Source: Pagrus major
Lineage: Eukaryota > Chordata > Actinopteri > Spariformes > Sparidae
Reading direction: 5' to 3'
Assembly (NCBI RefSeq): GCF_040436345.1
Contig: NC_133227.1
Location: 18,543,501 to 18,607,500 of the forward strand
Length of the DNA stretch: 64,000 bases
In this document: one piece after another, positions 9,902-21,534 of the stretch
Layout: each line of letters opens with the position of its first letter
How positions within the stretch are numbered: the stretch's first letter is position 1
The notes under the pieces: generated by a model
Seen by the model: the letters and a program-made list of their open reading frames with translations, nothing else
Database searches by the model: none
What the model was told of the DNA's origin: nothing
Program-made: the position numbers and the translations under genes

Positions 9902-11528
9902 CTAAAGATAGTCGTGGTCAGGGATCACCTCCTCCAGGGCAGACACCTCCGCAGACAGCTGGTCCCGCCATGGAGCACCACTGGCTGCCTCCAACATCCC
10001 CTCCCCCTCATCCTCCGGCATGACGTCCTGCAGCTCATCCTCTGGGGGCATGATGTCACCTGCCCCCAGGCAGATGTTGTGCAGGACCGCACAAGCTGTT
10101 ATGACCTGAAATGAAAAAAAATATTCATTAATTTTCATTTACTCTGCTTCAGTACTCAAAGAAACAAAAAAAGACTCCTGTTGTGTTATGACGTACCTGA
10201 GGCACAAAGGTGTGGTGCACCTCCAGCGCTTGCAGGAAGATGGACCTGAACCTGGTCTTCATCATTCCAAAGGCACGCTCAATGATAGAGCGTGCCCTGG
10301 AATGATGGACATTAAAGCGCTGGGGTCCCACACCTTGTACAGGCCGCTTGTAGGGAGTGATGAGGGGGAGGGGATGTTGGAGGCACGGGTACCCGCCGTC
10401 TGCGAGGATGAAGTGCCCTGGAGGAGGGTAGATAGCCTGCCTGTACAGTGGGCTGTGCCGGAGTACTCTGGAGTCGTGCACCGACCCCGGCCAGCCCACG
10501 TACGTGTCTACGAAGCGGCCCTGATGGTCACATACTGCCTGCAGGATGATGGAGGAGAACAGTTTTCTGTTCTTGTAGCAGTGACCATCAGGGCCGCTTG
10601 GTGGCTTGATCCTCACATGGCAGCCGTCGATCGCTCCAGCAGCTTTTAAAAAAGCTCTATGTCTTGCCAGCCCTGCAAACCCCCGAGTTACTGCAGCCAG
10701 GTCTTCAGCTGTCTTTGGGAGGTGGATGACCTTGTGGCGAATGGCCACCACCTCCCCAGTAACTCGGTGGACGATCCAGTGGACGGTGGAGCGAGGCATC
10801 CCAAACACCCTTGAGACCACCCTGTATGACGCCCCACTCGCCAGCCAGAAGAGGAACACCAAGGTCTCTATTGTGGCACCCCATCCGTGTCTCCGATCCT
10901 GCTGGAGAAGGTTCAGCAGCACTGCCAGGGACTCTCTGCTCAGCCGGAAATCCTGCCTGGTGTCCCCGTCCTCGAAAAACCTGTCGAGGACGGGAACAGC
11001 CAGGTTGACCCTGCAGTACAGGGGTCTGGTCTGGATTGGGAAGGGAGAGGCAGAACAGGAGAAGAAAAATGGTTAATTAGACAATAGCTACATAATTTTA
11101 GTTAATAAGATAATTCTAGTTCATTTTAGAGCTTTGGTAGATAATACTAAATCTGTTTATCAATCCACTTATCAGTCTATCTTCTCAATCTGGTTTTGAT
11201 GATTCATGACAAAATATTTAATATTAAATTAAGCTCAGGGTTCTTTAACTATTAATCAATTGTCAAGTATTTCACAGTTTATATGTCTAGCATTAACGTA
11301 ATGTATTGGTATGTTAATGACCCCAAACTGTTAGCTAGCTAATAATGATAATAATAACATTACTATGGGTTCAAATAACAGGTTTACCTCTCCACGTTCC
11401 TCTCTCAGCCGGAGATACACCAGCCGCCGGCGGCGCCGACGGAGCCGACGGACCCGCATCACCTCTTCCTCCAGCATGAGGAAGATTACAAAGATTAAAA
11501 CATCTAAAGGCAACATCTTCGTCTCCAA
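9902..11528 (-). CDS. harbi1-like: PIF/Harbinger transposase (DDE nuclease)
   Basis: Three minus-strand exons, 11528-11388, 11030-10197 and 10105-9902, splice in phase to about 392 codons with no stop. The N-terminus has an arginine-rich tract (RRLRRRRRRL) after a hydrophobic start; the next ATG, at residue 5, is an alternative. The middle carries a helix-turn-helix (YRVVSRVFGMPRSTVHWIVHR region). The DDE core shows AIDGCHVRI (D182), WPGSVHDSRVLR (D233) and SIIERAFGMMK (E298), in the spacing usual for HARBI1-type nucleases. The tail reads CAVLHNICL followed by an acidic stretch. The enzyme cuts at the element ends and inserts at 3-bp AT-rich targets, matching the TAT TSD here. Confidence 0.9.
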
Positions 11529-11761
11529 CTCTTCTGTCTGTCAAATTATCTGTCTTTCGCGGGCCTGGGCTGCAGAAATCGTGACGTAAGGGTAAGGGCG
11601 GGAACATCTGGTGACGCAACCAGGAAATACTCCGAAGGCTAGACCGTCCAATTTAACAACAGTTGACGCGGCCGTCGAAGGACTCTCCGAAGGACCCGGC
11701 CTTCGGAGTCCACAAAGGCTGGGTCCTTCGAAGGATGCAGCCCCTGAATTTGGACACAGCT

Positions 11762-12602
11762 TATGTGGCGTGAACACGACCTCCCTCCGACTGCTGTGAG
11801 GCGTCTCGTCTCTTTCTGTTTTTAATGTCATAAGCTTTATCGGCATGCATGGAAGGTAAACAATATTTCTAAGGTGTAAAGAATACGATAAAAATTGAGT
11901 TGTAAGTGATTGAGATTAAGCACGAGCAAGGAAATGGCAAAAATAAGTTGCCATGTACCTGAACGTCTCAGGCTGGGCTCTGTCTTAATTTCCAGTGCAG
12001 GTCTCTCGTCTCACTCACTGGAGCGACAGAGTGCGTGTATCTCTAGTAGCCTTATTTTAAAAGTTCACAGGAAAAAACTAAAGAATTAATTATTAAAGCC
12101 AAGACTGGTTTGTATTCAGCGAGATATAAAAGCATGTAATTCATAGTGACTTGTGTGTTAGGTTGTTATGGAAGGAAATACCATAAGATTGATGGTTTTA
12201 TCATGCATTCAATATATTTTCAAAATTTGCTTTTCAGCATGGGAAACAACTGATCAAGAAAAGAGGGGAGGTAAGTTGTTTCTGTTTAATATTAGCAAAG
12301 CATACCCTACATTTATTCCAAATTTATTGTGGGAATATTGACTTTAGTTTCTTAACTTGCTGTGGCAACAGAGGTTTTTATTGTGCTCTTGTTTTGAAAA
12401 TTTTGTCCCTATGTTACAGAATGAGTGTGGGAGCCACAGGAATGCACGTGTGAAGGAGAAAGATATAGGGAGGACGAGCAGCAAAGGGCAGCAAGCCTCA
12501 CTTGAACCCAGATCATCAAGGGAAAAAGAGAGCCTCACGGCATAATCTCCATCCTGTGAGCCACTGGTGCACCCCATTTAACCCACAGTAAGGTAAAAGT
12601 GT
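11762..12602 (+). other. 5' leader region of the CACTA-like transposase gene
   Basis: No long frame. Two segments have good splice borders and could be leader exons: 12238-12269 (TTTTCAG in, GAG|GTAAGT out) and one from 12420 (TTACAG in) ending near 12590. They are proposed only from splice motifs. Confidence 0.35.
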
Positions 12603-15250
12603 ATGGAATGGCAGTGTAAGCTCTGCACATTTGTGGCATCATCGAAGGGGGGACTTCTTAAACACTATCGACTGAAACATGGACATTTTGGTCGTGGACA
12701 TTTTCTGCCTTGTATTCATTTGAACTGTTCGTGTTCCTTTAAAACTTGGGGTGGCTTGCGTACACACTTGTATAGAGCTCACAAATCAGAGGAAACTGAA
12801 AATCAACGAGATGTGATAGCTTTTAAATGTAAAATTTGTGACTCGTGCTTTCCAAATACAAAAGATTATTTTCAACACATTAACTCTCATCTGAAAAGAC
12901 TAGAAACAATAGAGTGTGTGTTTGATGGTTGTGAGTTCAAAACAAACATATATGGCACTTATGCTACTCACAAAAGTTGAAAGCACCAATCTTACTCATG
13001 TGATGACTTAAAGACTGATGTGATTGTAAAACTTCCTATTTCTACCAGTGTTCAACAGAAAGAAAGCCATTTTTCATCAGTGGAATCAACTGATGATGTG
13101 GAATTGGATACTTCTGTAGATTTGGATTGCGAAGGACATACAAGTGCATTTGTGGAAGTAATTGGTTCTCTCTTGTTGAAGTTAGAAAGCATTTATCATG
13201 TCACAGGTAAATGTTTAGATGACTTGGTGGAACAGCTCCAGTTTATTTGCACATCATCATCGCAGTACATTCCAAATTTAGTGAGAGACATTTTGACACA
13301 GAATAACTGCACTGTTGATGAAAATCTTATCAGTGAGTTAGTTGAAAAATTACAACTCTGTAATCCTCTAACTAAAGCGTTTGGTCCTGATGGTCCTTTT
13401 CATTCTAAGTATAAGAGGGAGAAATACTTTAAAGAAAACTTCTATTTTATCGAGCCAGTTGAATATATATTTGATCCACTGGACAGTTGTTCTTTTCAAT
13501 ATGTACCCATCCTACAATCCTTACAGCAACTGTTAAACAATAAAGACGTTGTAAGTAAAATACTGACAAGACATTCAGGCAATGCATCACAGCTTTCATC
13601 CTTTCGAGATGGCAAATATTTTAAGTTAAATGAGTTTCACATGGATGGGGAACTAAGAATTTCACTTATACTTTAGGTGGATGATTTTGAAATATGTAAT
13701 CCACTTGGAACCTCACGGAAAAATCACAAAGTGACAGCCGTGTATTGGGTACTTGCAGATGTGCCATCAGAATTGAGATCCCAATTAACATCAATTAATT
13801 TGGCACTTCTTTGCAAAGCTAATGATGTTAAGAAATTTGGCTATGAAACTGTCCTGGAGCCTCTCTTGAAGGACCTTATTACATTAGAGGAAGAAGGCAT
13901 TTTTTTTCCTGCCAGTGGCAAAAATATCAGAGGAACAGTTTTTTGTGTTTCAGCGGATAATCTAGGTGCTCATTCCTTGAGTGGCCTGGTGGAAAGTTCT
14001 ACTGGGCATTACATATGTAGATTTTGTATTGGGGACCATTCAGACTACCAGCAAAAAGAGGTGCATTCTGGGTTTTTTCCACCAAGAACAAAGGAGAATT
14101 ATACTTTACATGTTCAATCTGTAAAGGAAAACCCTGATCTGGTACATTGTTACGGTGTAAAGAAGGTGTGTCCCTTAACAGAGAAATTGAAGCATTTCCA
14201 TTTTGTGACAGGGTACCCACCAGATGTGCTCCACGACCTCTTGGAAGGAATAATACCTTTGGAGTTGGCACTATGTTTTAATGTGTTTGTAAAAAAGCAG
14301 TATTTCACTCTTTTACAACTGAACGATTTGATTACCGAGTTTCCGTATAATTGGACCGATAAAACTGACCGCCCCCAACCCATCCCACTAAATCTTTCTT
14401 CTCGCAGATCTATCGGTGGAAACACACACGAGAATTGGACACTACTAAGATTATTACCATTTATAATTGGTGCAAAGGTGCCATTCAGTGATCCCGCATG
14501 ATATTAAAAGATATTACTGAACTCGTGGTATCCCCGATTCATACCGAGGACAGTATAAGTTATCTTGATGCATTGATATCTGAACATCGCCATAGACTGC
14601 TGGAAGTTTTTCCTGACTTTAAGTTAACTCCTAAGTTCCATTTCTTGGAACATTATCCAGACATGATAAAATGCTTTGGACCTTTGGTTTGTGTCTGGAC
14701 TATGCGCTTTGAGGCAAAGCATAGTTTTTTCAAGCGTATTGTTAGACACACAAACAGTTTCAGAAACATTCTACTCAGTCTCGCCACAAAGCACCAAATG
14801 ATGATGTCATATCATTTACATGCTGATGCTTTGAAACCTGCATTACGTGTGAGTAAAGTAACTAGTATTCCATTGGCATTGCTGCATGAGGAAATACAGG
14901 AGTCTTTTAAAAAAGTATATCCAACACAAACCACAGTGGAGCTGACAAATGCACTGTCATATCATGGAACCAGATATGCAGTTGGGATGATTTTGCCTCA
15001 TGGTGCTACCGGTGGTCTACCCGATTTTGTGGAAATTTCACAAATTGTGATTGTAGGCAGTGATCTTAATTTCATTGTTAAGTTGCTTAACAGTTGGTAT
15101 TATGAACATTTTAGGGGATTTGTTTTGGAGCACTCTGGGAAGGTGACTCTGCTGCACATACAGCAACTTAGTGATACATACCCCTTGGCAGCATACTGTG
15201 TGGGAGGGAAACGCATGGTCAGTTTAAAAAGACACATTATTGTCCAGTAG
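12603..15250 (+). pseudogene. CACTA/EnSpm-like transposase with N-terminal C2H2 fingers
   Basis: About 882 codons begin MEWQCKLCTF. Four C2H2-type fingers occupy residues 1-130 (CKLC, CIHLNC, CKIC and CVFDGC, each with paired histidines). Later blocks are FHMDGELRISL (near 13640), a conserved DDFEICNPLGTSRKNHK segment, SADNLGAHSLSGL (near 13955), CRFC (near 14018), HDLLEG (14232-14249) and RFEAKHSFFKR. The D, D and E in these blocks are my candidate catalytic residues, with the CxxC typical of CACTA nucleases. It is broken by in-frame TGA near 12980, TAG at 13674-13676, and a frameshift near 14498. The first stop fits an arginine CGA changed to TGA. It lies 75 bp upstream of the SAMD3-like partner on the same strand. 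Confidence 0.85.
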
Positions 15251-15325
15251 TAGGTGAAAAAGCTAAAAGCATCAACGGTACAGCAATCCTACTCTGATTT
15301 CCAGTTGTGAATTGTTTTCATACAG

Positions 15326-18300
15326 ATGGACCCTGTTGTTGTGAAGGTGATTATAGATCATCATAGTGAGAAGCTCACACTGTCATCAGGGATGCCAGAC
15401 ACAGTGGAGCAATTGCATAAGACTGTGAAGGACACTTTCCAGATCCATGAGGAATTCACCCTCCACTACTTTGACGAGGACTTTGGGGATTTCTTCACAA
15501 TTCATTCTACTAACGAGGTTAAACATAAGGGGACAATCAAGGTGGTCATTATTCCATCCATAGTGCTCTCATTAGCAACACTGGAGACTGAAAATGTGGC
15601 AGATGCAGACAATGTGAGTGACACCTCCAGTTTGACTTCAAAAACACTGTCTTCACAGTCATCCTCTAGTTCTGCTGACTACCAGTCAGATGGCACATCA
15701 TCAGTGTCATCACAAGGCACTGTCTTACTAAGCCCCGAAAGGGTATTGTGGCCAAGTGAAATTGAAATTCCACGTTTTTCAGTTGCAACAGAGGCAGTAC
15801 TGAGGAATGCGAATGAACAATTTTTGAAAAATGGAACTGTCCTCAACAACCCCTGGGTCAAGTCTGAAATACTGGAAAGGCTGGCAGATTACATGTACAG
15901 TTACACTGCCTATCCCACAGGCCTTCAGGTCGGACAGGTTGCAGAAGCCTTAGTCCAAAAACACCCATGTCTAACAGAACCTGGAAGTCGCAACGGATGG
16001 ATTGGATGGATGTACAGCCTAAAATACAAGATGGGGAATTATAGGTCCAAGTTAAGAAATCTTGGATTTCCTGAAGTTACGTGCAATTCTCTCAAAAACA
16101 AGCGTCCTGGTGAGAGGAAACCAGCCCAAAATGTTAAAAAAGCACGCAAAGGGGAAGTGATGTATCTCCCACATTATCCTTCAGGAGAAAGCAGTGAACA
16201 CCAAGAGCAACAGCGGCTCAAAATTCTGTCTGAATTAAAGAAGAGAGAGAGGGCAACCATCAATGGATTGATGTCCAACACTTTTGCTCATCGAAGACAG
16301 GATGTTGTTAGTCTTCAACTGAGCATCAAAGAGATCAAGGAAAGGTGGCCTGCCTTGTTCGATGTGTCACAGGTGAGAAAATTTAATTTCTCCAACACAG
16401 TTTAACACATATACCTTGGGCAGAAGAGGCTGAAATTCAGAAATTGTATTGTTTAAATCTAAGTTTGTAAATTGGGCCCTGTCCTTTTTTGTCTTTTTCT
16501 TTTTCTTTTTTTCAGGTCAACGCTGAGTTCCATCGAATTACCACCTTAAATCTTGAGGCCAAATTCATGTTCATGTTAGACCATTACACCCCTAAACTGC
16601 TTGCCATCTTCCAAGCCAAGAAAGGTGCTGCTGGAGAGAGACATCGTACAGAAATGAATATTCTACTCCAGGTATTTCAGTTTACTCCTCTGTTGAGATA
16701 CTTCTTTCCCTCACCTGTTGTGTCTCTTCTAAACCTAATTTACTTCTCTAATAACTGACTCTTCTGTACTCTTGCATTCAACACAAGGTCATATGCCTCA
16801 TGCAGCCTTTATTCCACCACAGTGTTTCTCAATCTCCTCTGTCTGTCTTCTTCATATGCAACATACACTCTTCACATTATTGCTCCTCTACCACTCTGCC
16901 TACCACACTGTTTTATCTTTCATTCCTTTTTCCTCTGTTTCAGTGTGAGTATATTCTGAGTAGACTTTTAAGGAATATATCACATGGCAAACATGACTTC
17001 AAGGTTGCGGCGATCACTCCAGATAAGGGCTGAATGATATAATGAATTTTAATAGAAATTGCAATGTTTTACCAATTGCTTCACTAAATTTTGTTTGATT
17101 TTTTTAGTGTAGTCAAATCTGTTATAATATTTAAAGTAAAAGGGCCAAAATCTGCACTGAGGAGAGTGACTGCTGAATCTTGTCAGCTGTTTAAATACAT
17201 TTTCTCCTTAACAGAGTGGAATTCCCATAGAGAAAACCAGAGAAGTTGTCATCCGATGTCTCATTGATCACCTGGGTGAAGATGTGGGTGCCTTAATCAA
17301 GGAGTTTGAGGTGAGTGCAATAGATGACTTTCAGCATTCTCCCTACAGTAATCTGTAAATTTGTGTTTCCGCTGAATACATAGTCAGCTGTAACAATTGG
17401 CACTTTGACTTTTTGTGTCTATTGGAAAGAGTACAACATTAGTCTTGTAGCTTATATCCAAATCAGTTTGGATTCTGCACACCTAATACATAAAATATTA
17501 TCTAAATTTAAAGTAATTCCATATTGGCGTGACGCTCAGTTCAAATCTATTTTATTTATATAGTGCCACTTAACAACAGATGTAATCTCCAGAGAGGATT
17601 TATCTTCACAGATTATGTTTCATTTCAATAGTTTCTATTGGTTTAAAAACACTGCCACACTGACATGGTCAAAAAACTATTTGCTTCCCCTCTCATACAC
17701 CTGCTGGTCATCACCTGTGTCTTACCTGTATGCTGTTTGCTATCATAATGCCCCACCTAGTTTATGGCCCCCCACTACATTATGGCACCAACAGACATAT
17801 CGCTAAGTCTAGTAGATGAATGAAAATATGCACAGTAGGCCTGCACGATATGAGGAAAATCTGCGATGTGCGATAACACTGTTCAATATTGCGATGATGA
17901 TATAACTTGCGATAAGTAAACAAATATTGAAGTTTGCATATTATTAACTATACAGTTAATAATAGTGTTTCCGCATTAATAGGTACACTGCTAACATAGA
18001 CCCCAAACATTGAATAGCCAATGTCCACTGAATAAAGAATGAAATAAATTATTTCGAACATGAATACCCAACCAATTAAGCAGAACATTAATTTAAATAA
18101 GACATTATACCTATATGAAATTAAAGTTTAATTTCCCCTGCTCCCTTTAAACTATTTTCTTGCAAACTCAACCAAAACATCTCTTACCATGCAGAGTTGA
18201 AATAAATAAAACATCCAGGGGGAAACAACTTAAATAATTAAATAAATATAAATTAAACATGGCACTTTAAATTAACTGTAATGTCTCTCATCACAATCAT

Positions 18301-19828
18301 CAAGGCCCTTGACTCTGCCTAACAAGGTGCAGAGATCTATAGTATGAGGGACAAAACTGAAATAGAGTAGGGCCAGCCCACTAAATCAAGAGAAAATAAA
18401 ATCAGGAAAAAATATCTACCCGTTAGGGCAAGTTACAACCTTAGTTATTCCCTTAACACAAGTTCTTGGCCAAGAAAACCAGCATGTTAACTTTGTTAGG
18501 TTGTTACCACATTCCCAGATGTGCTGATGTGCTCACACAGTACCTGTCATTGTAACACGTTGTAACAGTCAGTTATTTAATGTAGTGGCACTAGGTGGCG
18601 CCTCCTTTTGTTTAGTGGGTAATGTAACCTGTATGATGAAGAAGAGCAGGTGTACTTCCGCTCCTCATGAGAAAGGATACCGCTAACAGAGCGAAGACTT
18701 CCCTTTTTATTTTGTCTTTATTTTGTGAAGTGTTGGTAGAAGAACCTCGGCCTGTGTTCATTTGCATGTATGCCTGTAACATTAGTGCCGTAGAGACCTG
18801 GCATGGTATGGTCAGTGTTATGAATAAAAGTGCCGTGCGGAAACCCCCACATGTTGCCTGCCGTCTCTTGAGTAACCAGAGCAACCGCACTAAAGTGGAC
18901 CATCACCTTCCCCTTCACCAGCCCACGTTACAACGTCGTCTCTCCTGAATCCAAAATAAGTTCATATAGCAGAAGTGCTGTTTCTTTTCACCACAAGGCC
19001 TTCGTCGACCATTTTCATCGCTTTTTTCTCCTCCCTCAGCCATCATAACCTGGCAATCACCACCAAACTGATGCCGATTAATTTTGTCAGGGTAGCTAAC
19101 GGCTACCTGGGGCTTCATCTGATTGGCCCTTGTATCCAGGGCTCTGTCTGATAGGCTAAATGTTGGCATGCTCACGGTGCATGCATGGCGCATGTAAACA
19201 AAATGATTTTTCATATTCATCGCGTGTCAGGCAGTCTTTTGCGATGTGTTTATCGCACATGTTCATATCGCGATGACGATGAAAATTCGATTTATCGGGC
19301 AGCCCTAATGCACAGATACCTTCATTAGTGGTGAAGTCAGAATTATTATTGTTATTTGCATGTGTCTGTTCACATCATTCAAATTTGTCATATAGGCTAG
19401 TTAAAATAATGGACAACTTACAACGTGATGTAGCTGATTTATGTAGTTAGTTTGGTCTTTTTTTATTTTGGTGACATACTGCCTGCTATAACCAGTTTCC
19501 TTTACAATGTCTACAGAATTTTGGTGATTCAGCGGTCAATGTGGAAGAAGAGCTGGCAGCAGAGACGATGGCTCTGTACCTTGTGCGTGATGAAGATGGA
19601 CAAGTCAGGGATGTAGGGATCGTCATTGAGGGTTCCACCGTACTCAACCACCTTGGGGATCTCAGCAGAGCCTGCTGCTACTTGCTTGGACTAACTTATG
19701 CCTTGGACCTCAAATACCCCAAAACTCTTAAATACATTTTTGAAGTATTTCAAAAGATGCTCGTTGAAGTGGATGCTGGAAACCTGTCAACAAAGGTGCA
19801 ACGACTGAAAAACAATGTAATGATATAG
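15326..19828 (+). CDS. SAMD3-like/PB1-like partner protein of the CACTA-like element
   Basis: Exons 15326-16372, 16516-16671, from 16944, 17215-17310 and 19517-19828. All visible borders except the third donor are GT/AG in phase 0. The start [17 protein letters not shown] opens a PB1-like domain (about residues 1-80, ending [11 protein letters not shown]). A serine-rich linker, a globular region around [14 protein letters not shown], and a conserved tail ([15 protein letters not shown], then [19 protein letters not shown]...) follow. Fish genomes hold many such proteins annotated as sterile alpha motif domain-containing 3-like. Their biochemical role is unknown to me. Exon 3 lacks a clear donor and runs to TGA at 17031-17033 beside a hAT-like AGGGCTGAATGAT string, so the gene may be damaged there. 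Confidence 0.75.
17836..19307. mobile_element. hAT-family non-autonomous element with 8-bp TSD
   Basis: The termini TAGGCCTGCACGATAT and ...CGGGCAGCCCTA are imperfect hAT ends with CGATA-rich subterminal sequence. ATGCACAG at 17828-17835 repeats exactly at 19308-19315. There is no transposase frame. It lies in the last intron of the SAMD3-like gene and contains a solo LTR (18561-18932). Confidence 0.85.
18561..18932 (+). repeat. Solo LTR inside the hAT element
   Basis: A 372-bp unit begins TGTAACAG and ends CGTTACA. It is flanked by ACGT on both sides (18557-18560, 18933-18936) and has AATAAA near 18820. TG...CA ends, a short TSD, one poly(A) signal and no internal region fit an LTR left by recombination. 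The parent family was not identified. Confidence 0.65.
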
Positions 19829-20844
19829 TTGTCTGTGGGGTAGATGAGCACAGATGAGACTCATACAACTGAACCATGTGTGTAAGGCAAAAAACAGACT
19901 GTACACTCAGTAATTAGTGAGGTTCTTCTGGACAGAAATTTGGACAATCTATGGCTTCATTTCGTCAAACCACCTCCAGGTGTTGTCTGACTGATTGTTG
20001 ATGTTTTTTTGATTGTACATTTACATTTTGCATTAATATGCGTTTGATTTTTTTCTTCAATCATTCCTGTGAGGCGTGAGGCATCCAATTTTTGAGTTTC
20101 GAGTCAAGAAGTGACTTAAATGTTGTACTTCTAAAGGAGGAAGTAGTTTTTGTATTTCCAGTTTGGAGTATCTGTAATTGTGAGAAATGCAGGTGTTTAA
20201 AAAAGCATAAGAGATGACCAATGTATTGTCATATCTAAATGTGAAGCCAAATATGCTGTGGAGATGATTTTGCCCTTGTGTCACAGATGTGATGGGCCCA
20301 GTTACTAGTCATCAATGTGTTTAGTGTGAAGATTACCCCTTGCATTAATATGCATCTTTAATATGTATCTTTTTTTTCATGGCCATTTGGCAAGAAGCAT
20401 TTTAGTTCAGAGGCGTTTGATCTTGGGTATCCTGAATTGCCTTTCTTGTAACAGCTTCGAATGTGCTGCTGTAGGTTGTGTCCACATAACTTGAGTGGTA
20501 AGACAGACGGACAAGTTGCGATATGTGATCTAGCTCCAGTTCTTAGGGAGAAGTTGCAATGCTAAGTATTTTAAAAATTCCTTATTGAAATGCACTTTTA
20601 TGTATTAGGTATATGCATATACTGGAAAAAAATTTAATTTTCTGTGGGAAAAATGTTTTAAAATAAAGTTTAATGTTTTGTGAGATCTTGGTCATATTTG
20701 TATATGTATATAGTAGTAGTATGTATATAGTACTGAATATCCTCAAATCAAATACAGCAAGTTTAAAAAATCAATCAGTACAACAAATTTTTTTAGTAAG
20801 TCATTAGAAAATTTGCAATTATCTCCTACAAATGTTTTCAATTA

Positions 20845-21110
20845 TATTTACTCAGTTTTTTTAGTGCTTTCTACTCACGTTTTCTATATGGTTTACACAG
20901 TATTTCAGTTACATTTACTCAATTTATGTGGTGTTTGTGCCAAGTCAAATCATTCAGATGTAATTGAAAATATTACTTACTCATTACTCATTACTCATTA
21001 ATAGATTTACTCAATACTCATGTTTTGTTTTAACAGATTTGAGAGCTTTCAAATCAACTCAATATTTTTAAGTGTAAAAATGTTTCACCAATTGAATTAA
21101 GTACTATGCA
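20845..21110. repeat. Subterminal TTACTCA repeats of the CACTA-like element
   Basis: TTACTCA or TACTCA occurs about seven times between 20845 and 21020, ending in a local tandem of TTACTCA units. A reverse-orientation TGAGTATTTGATTT lies near 6340 at the other end. CACTA transposases bind clustered subterminal motifs of about this size, so these are candidate binding sites. The 1-kb stretch before it (19829-20844) holds no gene I can see. Confidence 0.5.
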
Positions 21111-21130
21111 GAATTATTTTTTAGAGTGTA

Positions 21131-21534
21131 CCTGATCAGATTTTATTGTTGCTCTTAAATTTTTTAACAGACAGAATTCAGCGAGTATTTGTGAATGGTC
21201 GTATGTCCACCTCCATCACTTCAAACACATGCTCTCCACAGGGCTGTGTCCTTTCTCCTTTGTTATTTATTATGTATACTGACAGCTGTAGGTCTTCCCA
21301 AGTGGGCAGCAATCTTGTTAAATTTTCTGATGACACGGCCCTACTGTCACTCCTCCAGGGGGCCCAATCAGATCATGGCTGTGCATTACCTTCATTTGTG
21401 GAATGGTGCGATGATAACTACCTGGACTTAAACGTGACAAAAACCAAGGAGTTAATCATTGATTTTAGGAGGAACCGTTCTGATCCTGCTGCATGCACTA
21501 TTCATGGAGGAAATGTAGAAATTGTGGAGACATA
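21131..21534 (+). pseudogene. LINE reverse transcriptase, central part
   Basis: The frame left at 6252 resumes as PDQ, NFLTDRIQRVFVNGR, then CSPQGCVLSPLLFIMYTD (motif B) and FSDDTALLSLL, the catalytic motif normally written YADD. It continues with FVEWCDDNYLDLNVTKTKE and ends in IVETY at the Tc1 insertion. The catalytic aspartates are retained, but the gene is split elsewhere. Confidence 0.88.

Larger units (their letters stand above)
7678..11761. mobile_element. PIF/Harbinger transposon, apparently intact and autonomous
   Basis: A 4084-bp element with perfect 37-bp inverted repeats at 7678-7714 and 11725-11761 (AGCTGTGTCCAAATTCAGGG...) and a 3-bp TSD, TAT, at 7675-7677 and 11762-11764. Subterminal TTCGAAGG motifs repeat at both ends. 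Inside are the two convergent genes expected of the superfamily: a Myb/SANT-like DNA-binding protein (plus) and a DDE nuclease (minus). Both read without stops when spliced at GT/AG borders. Harbinger elements need both proteins to move. Perfect TIRs and intact frames in an otherwise decayed neighbourhood mark it as the youngest large insertion here. Confidence 0.93.
6253..21128 (+). mobile_element. CACTA/EnSpm-like element, 14.9 kb with nested insertions
   Basis: The ends are perfect 18-bp inverted repeats, CACTCTAAAAAATAATTC at 6253-6270 and its complement at 21111-21128, flanked by a TA duplication (6251-6252, 21129-21130). Joining the flanks restores the LINE codons for YLPDQ. Plus-strand cargo: a zinc-finger CACTA-type transposase (12603-15250) and a SAMD3-like partner (15326-19828). 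Later insertions are a Harbinger element (7678-11761) and a hAT element (17836-19307), so the original element was about 9.3 kb. The subterminal zone near 20.85-21.02 kb has repeated TTACTCA, in line with subterminal transposase sites of CACTA elements. The superfamily name rests on CACT ends and transposase motifs. Confidence 0.85.

Noticed and set aside
10188-11087. Several plus-strand frames of 65-156 codons
   Set aside because: They lie antisense to the Harbinger transposase exons, whose motifs and splice sites explain the sequence.
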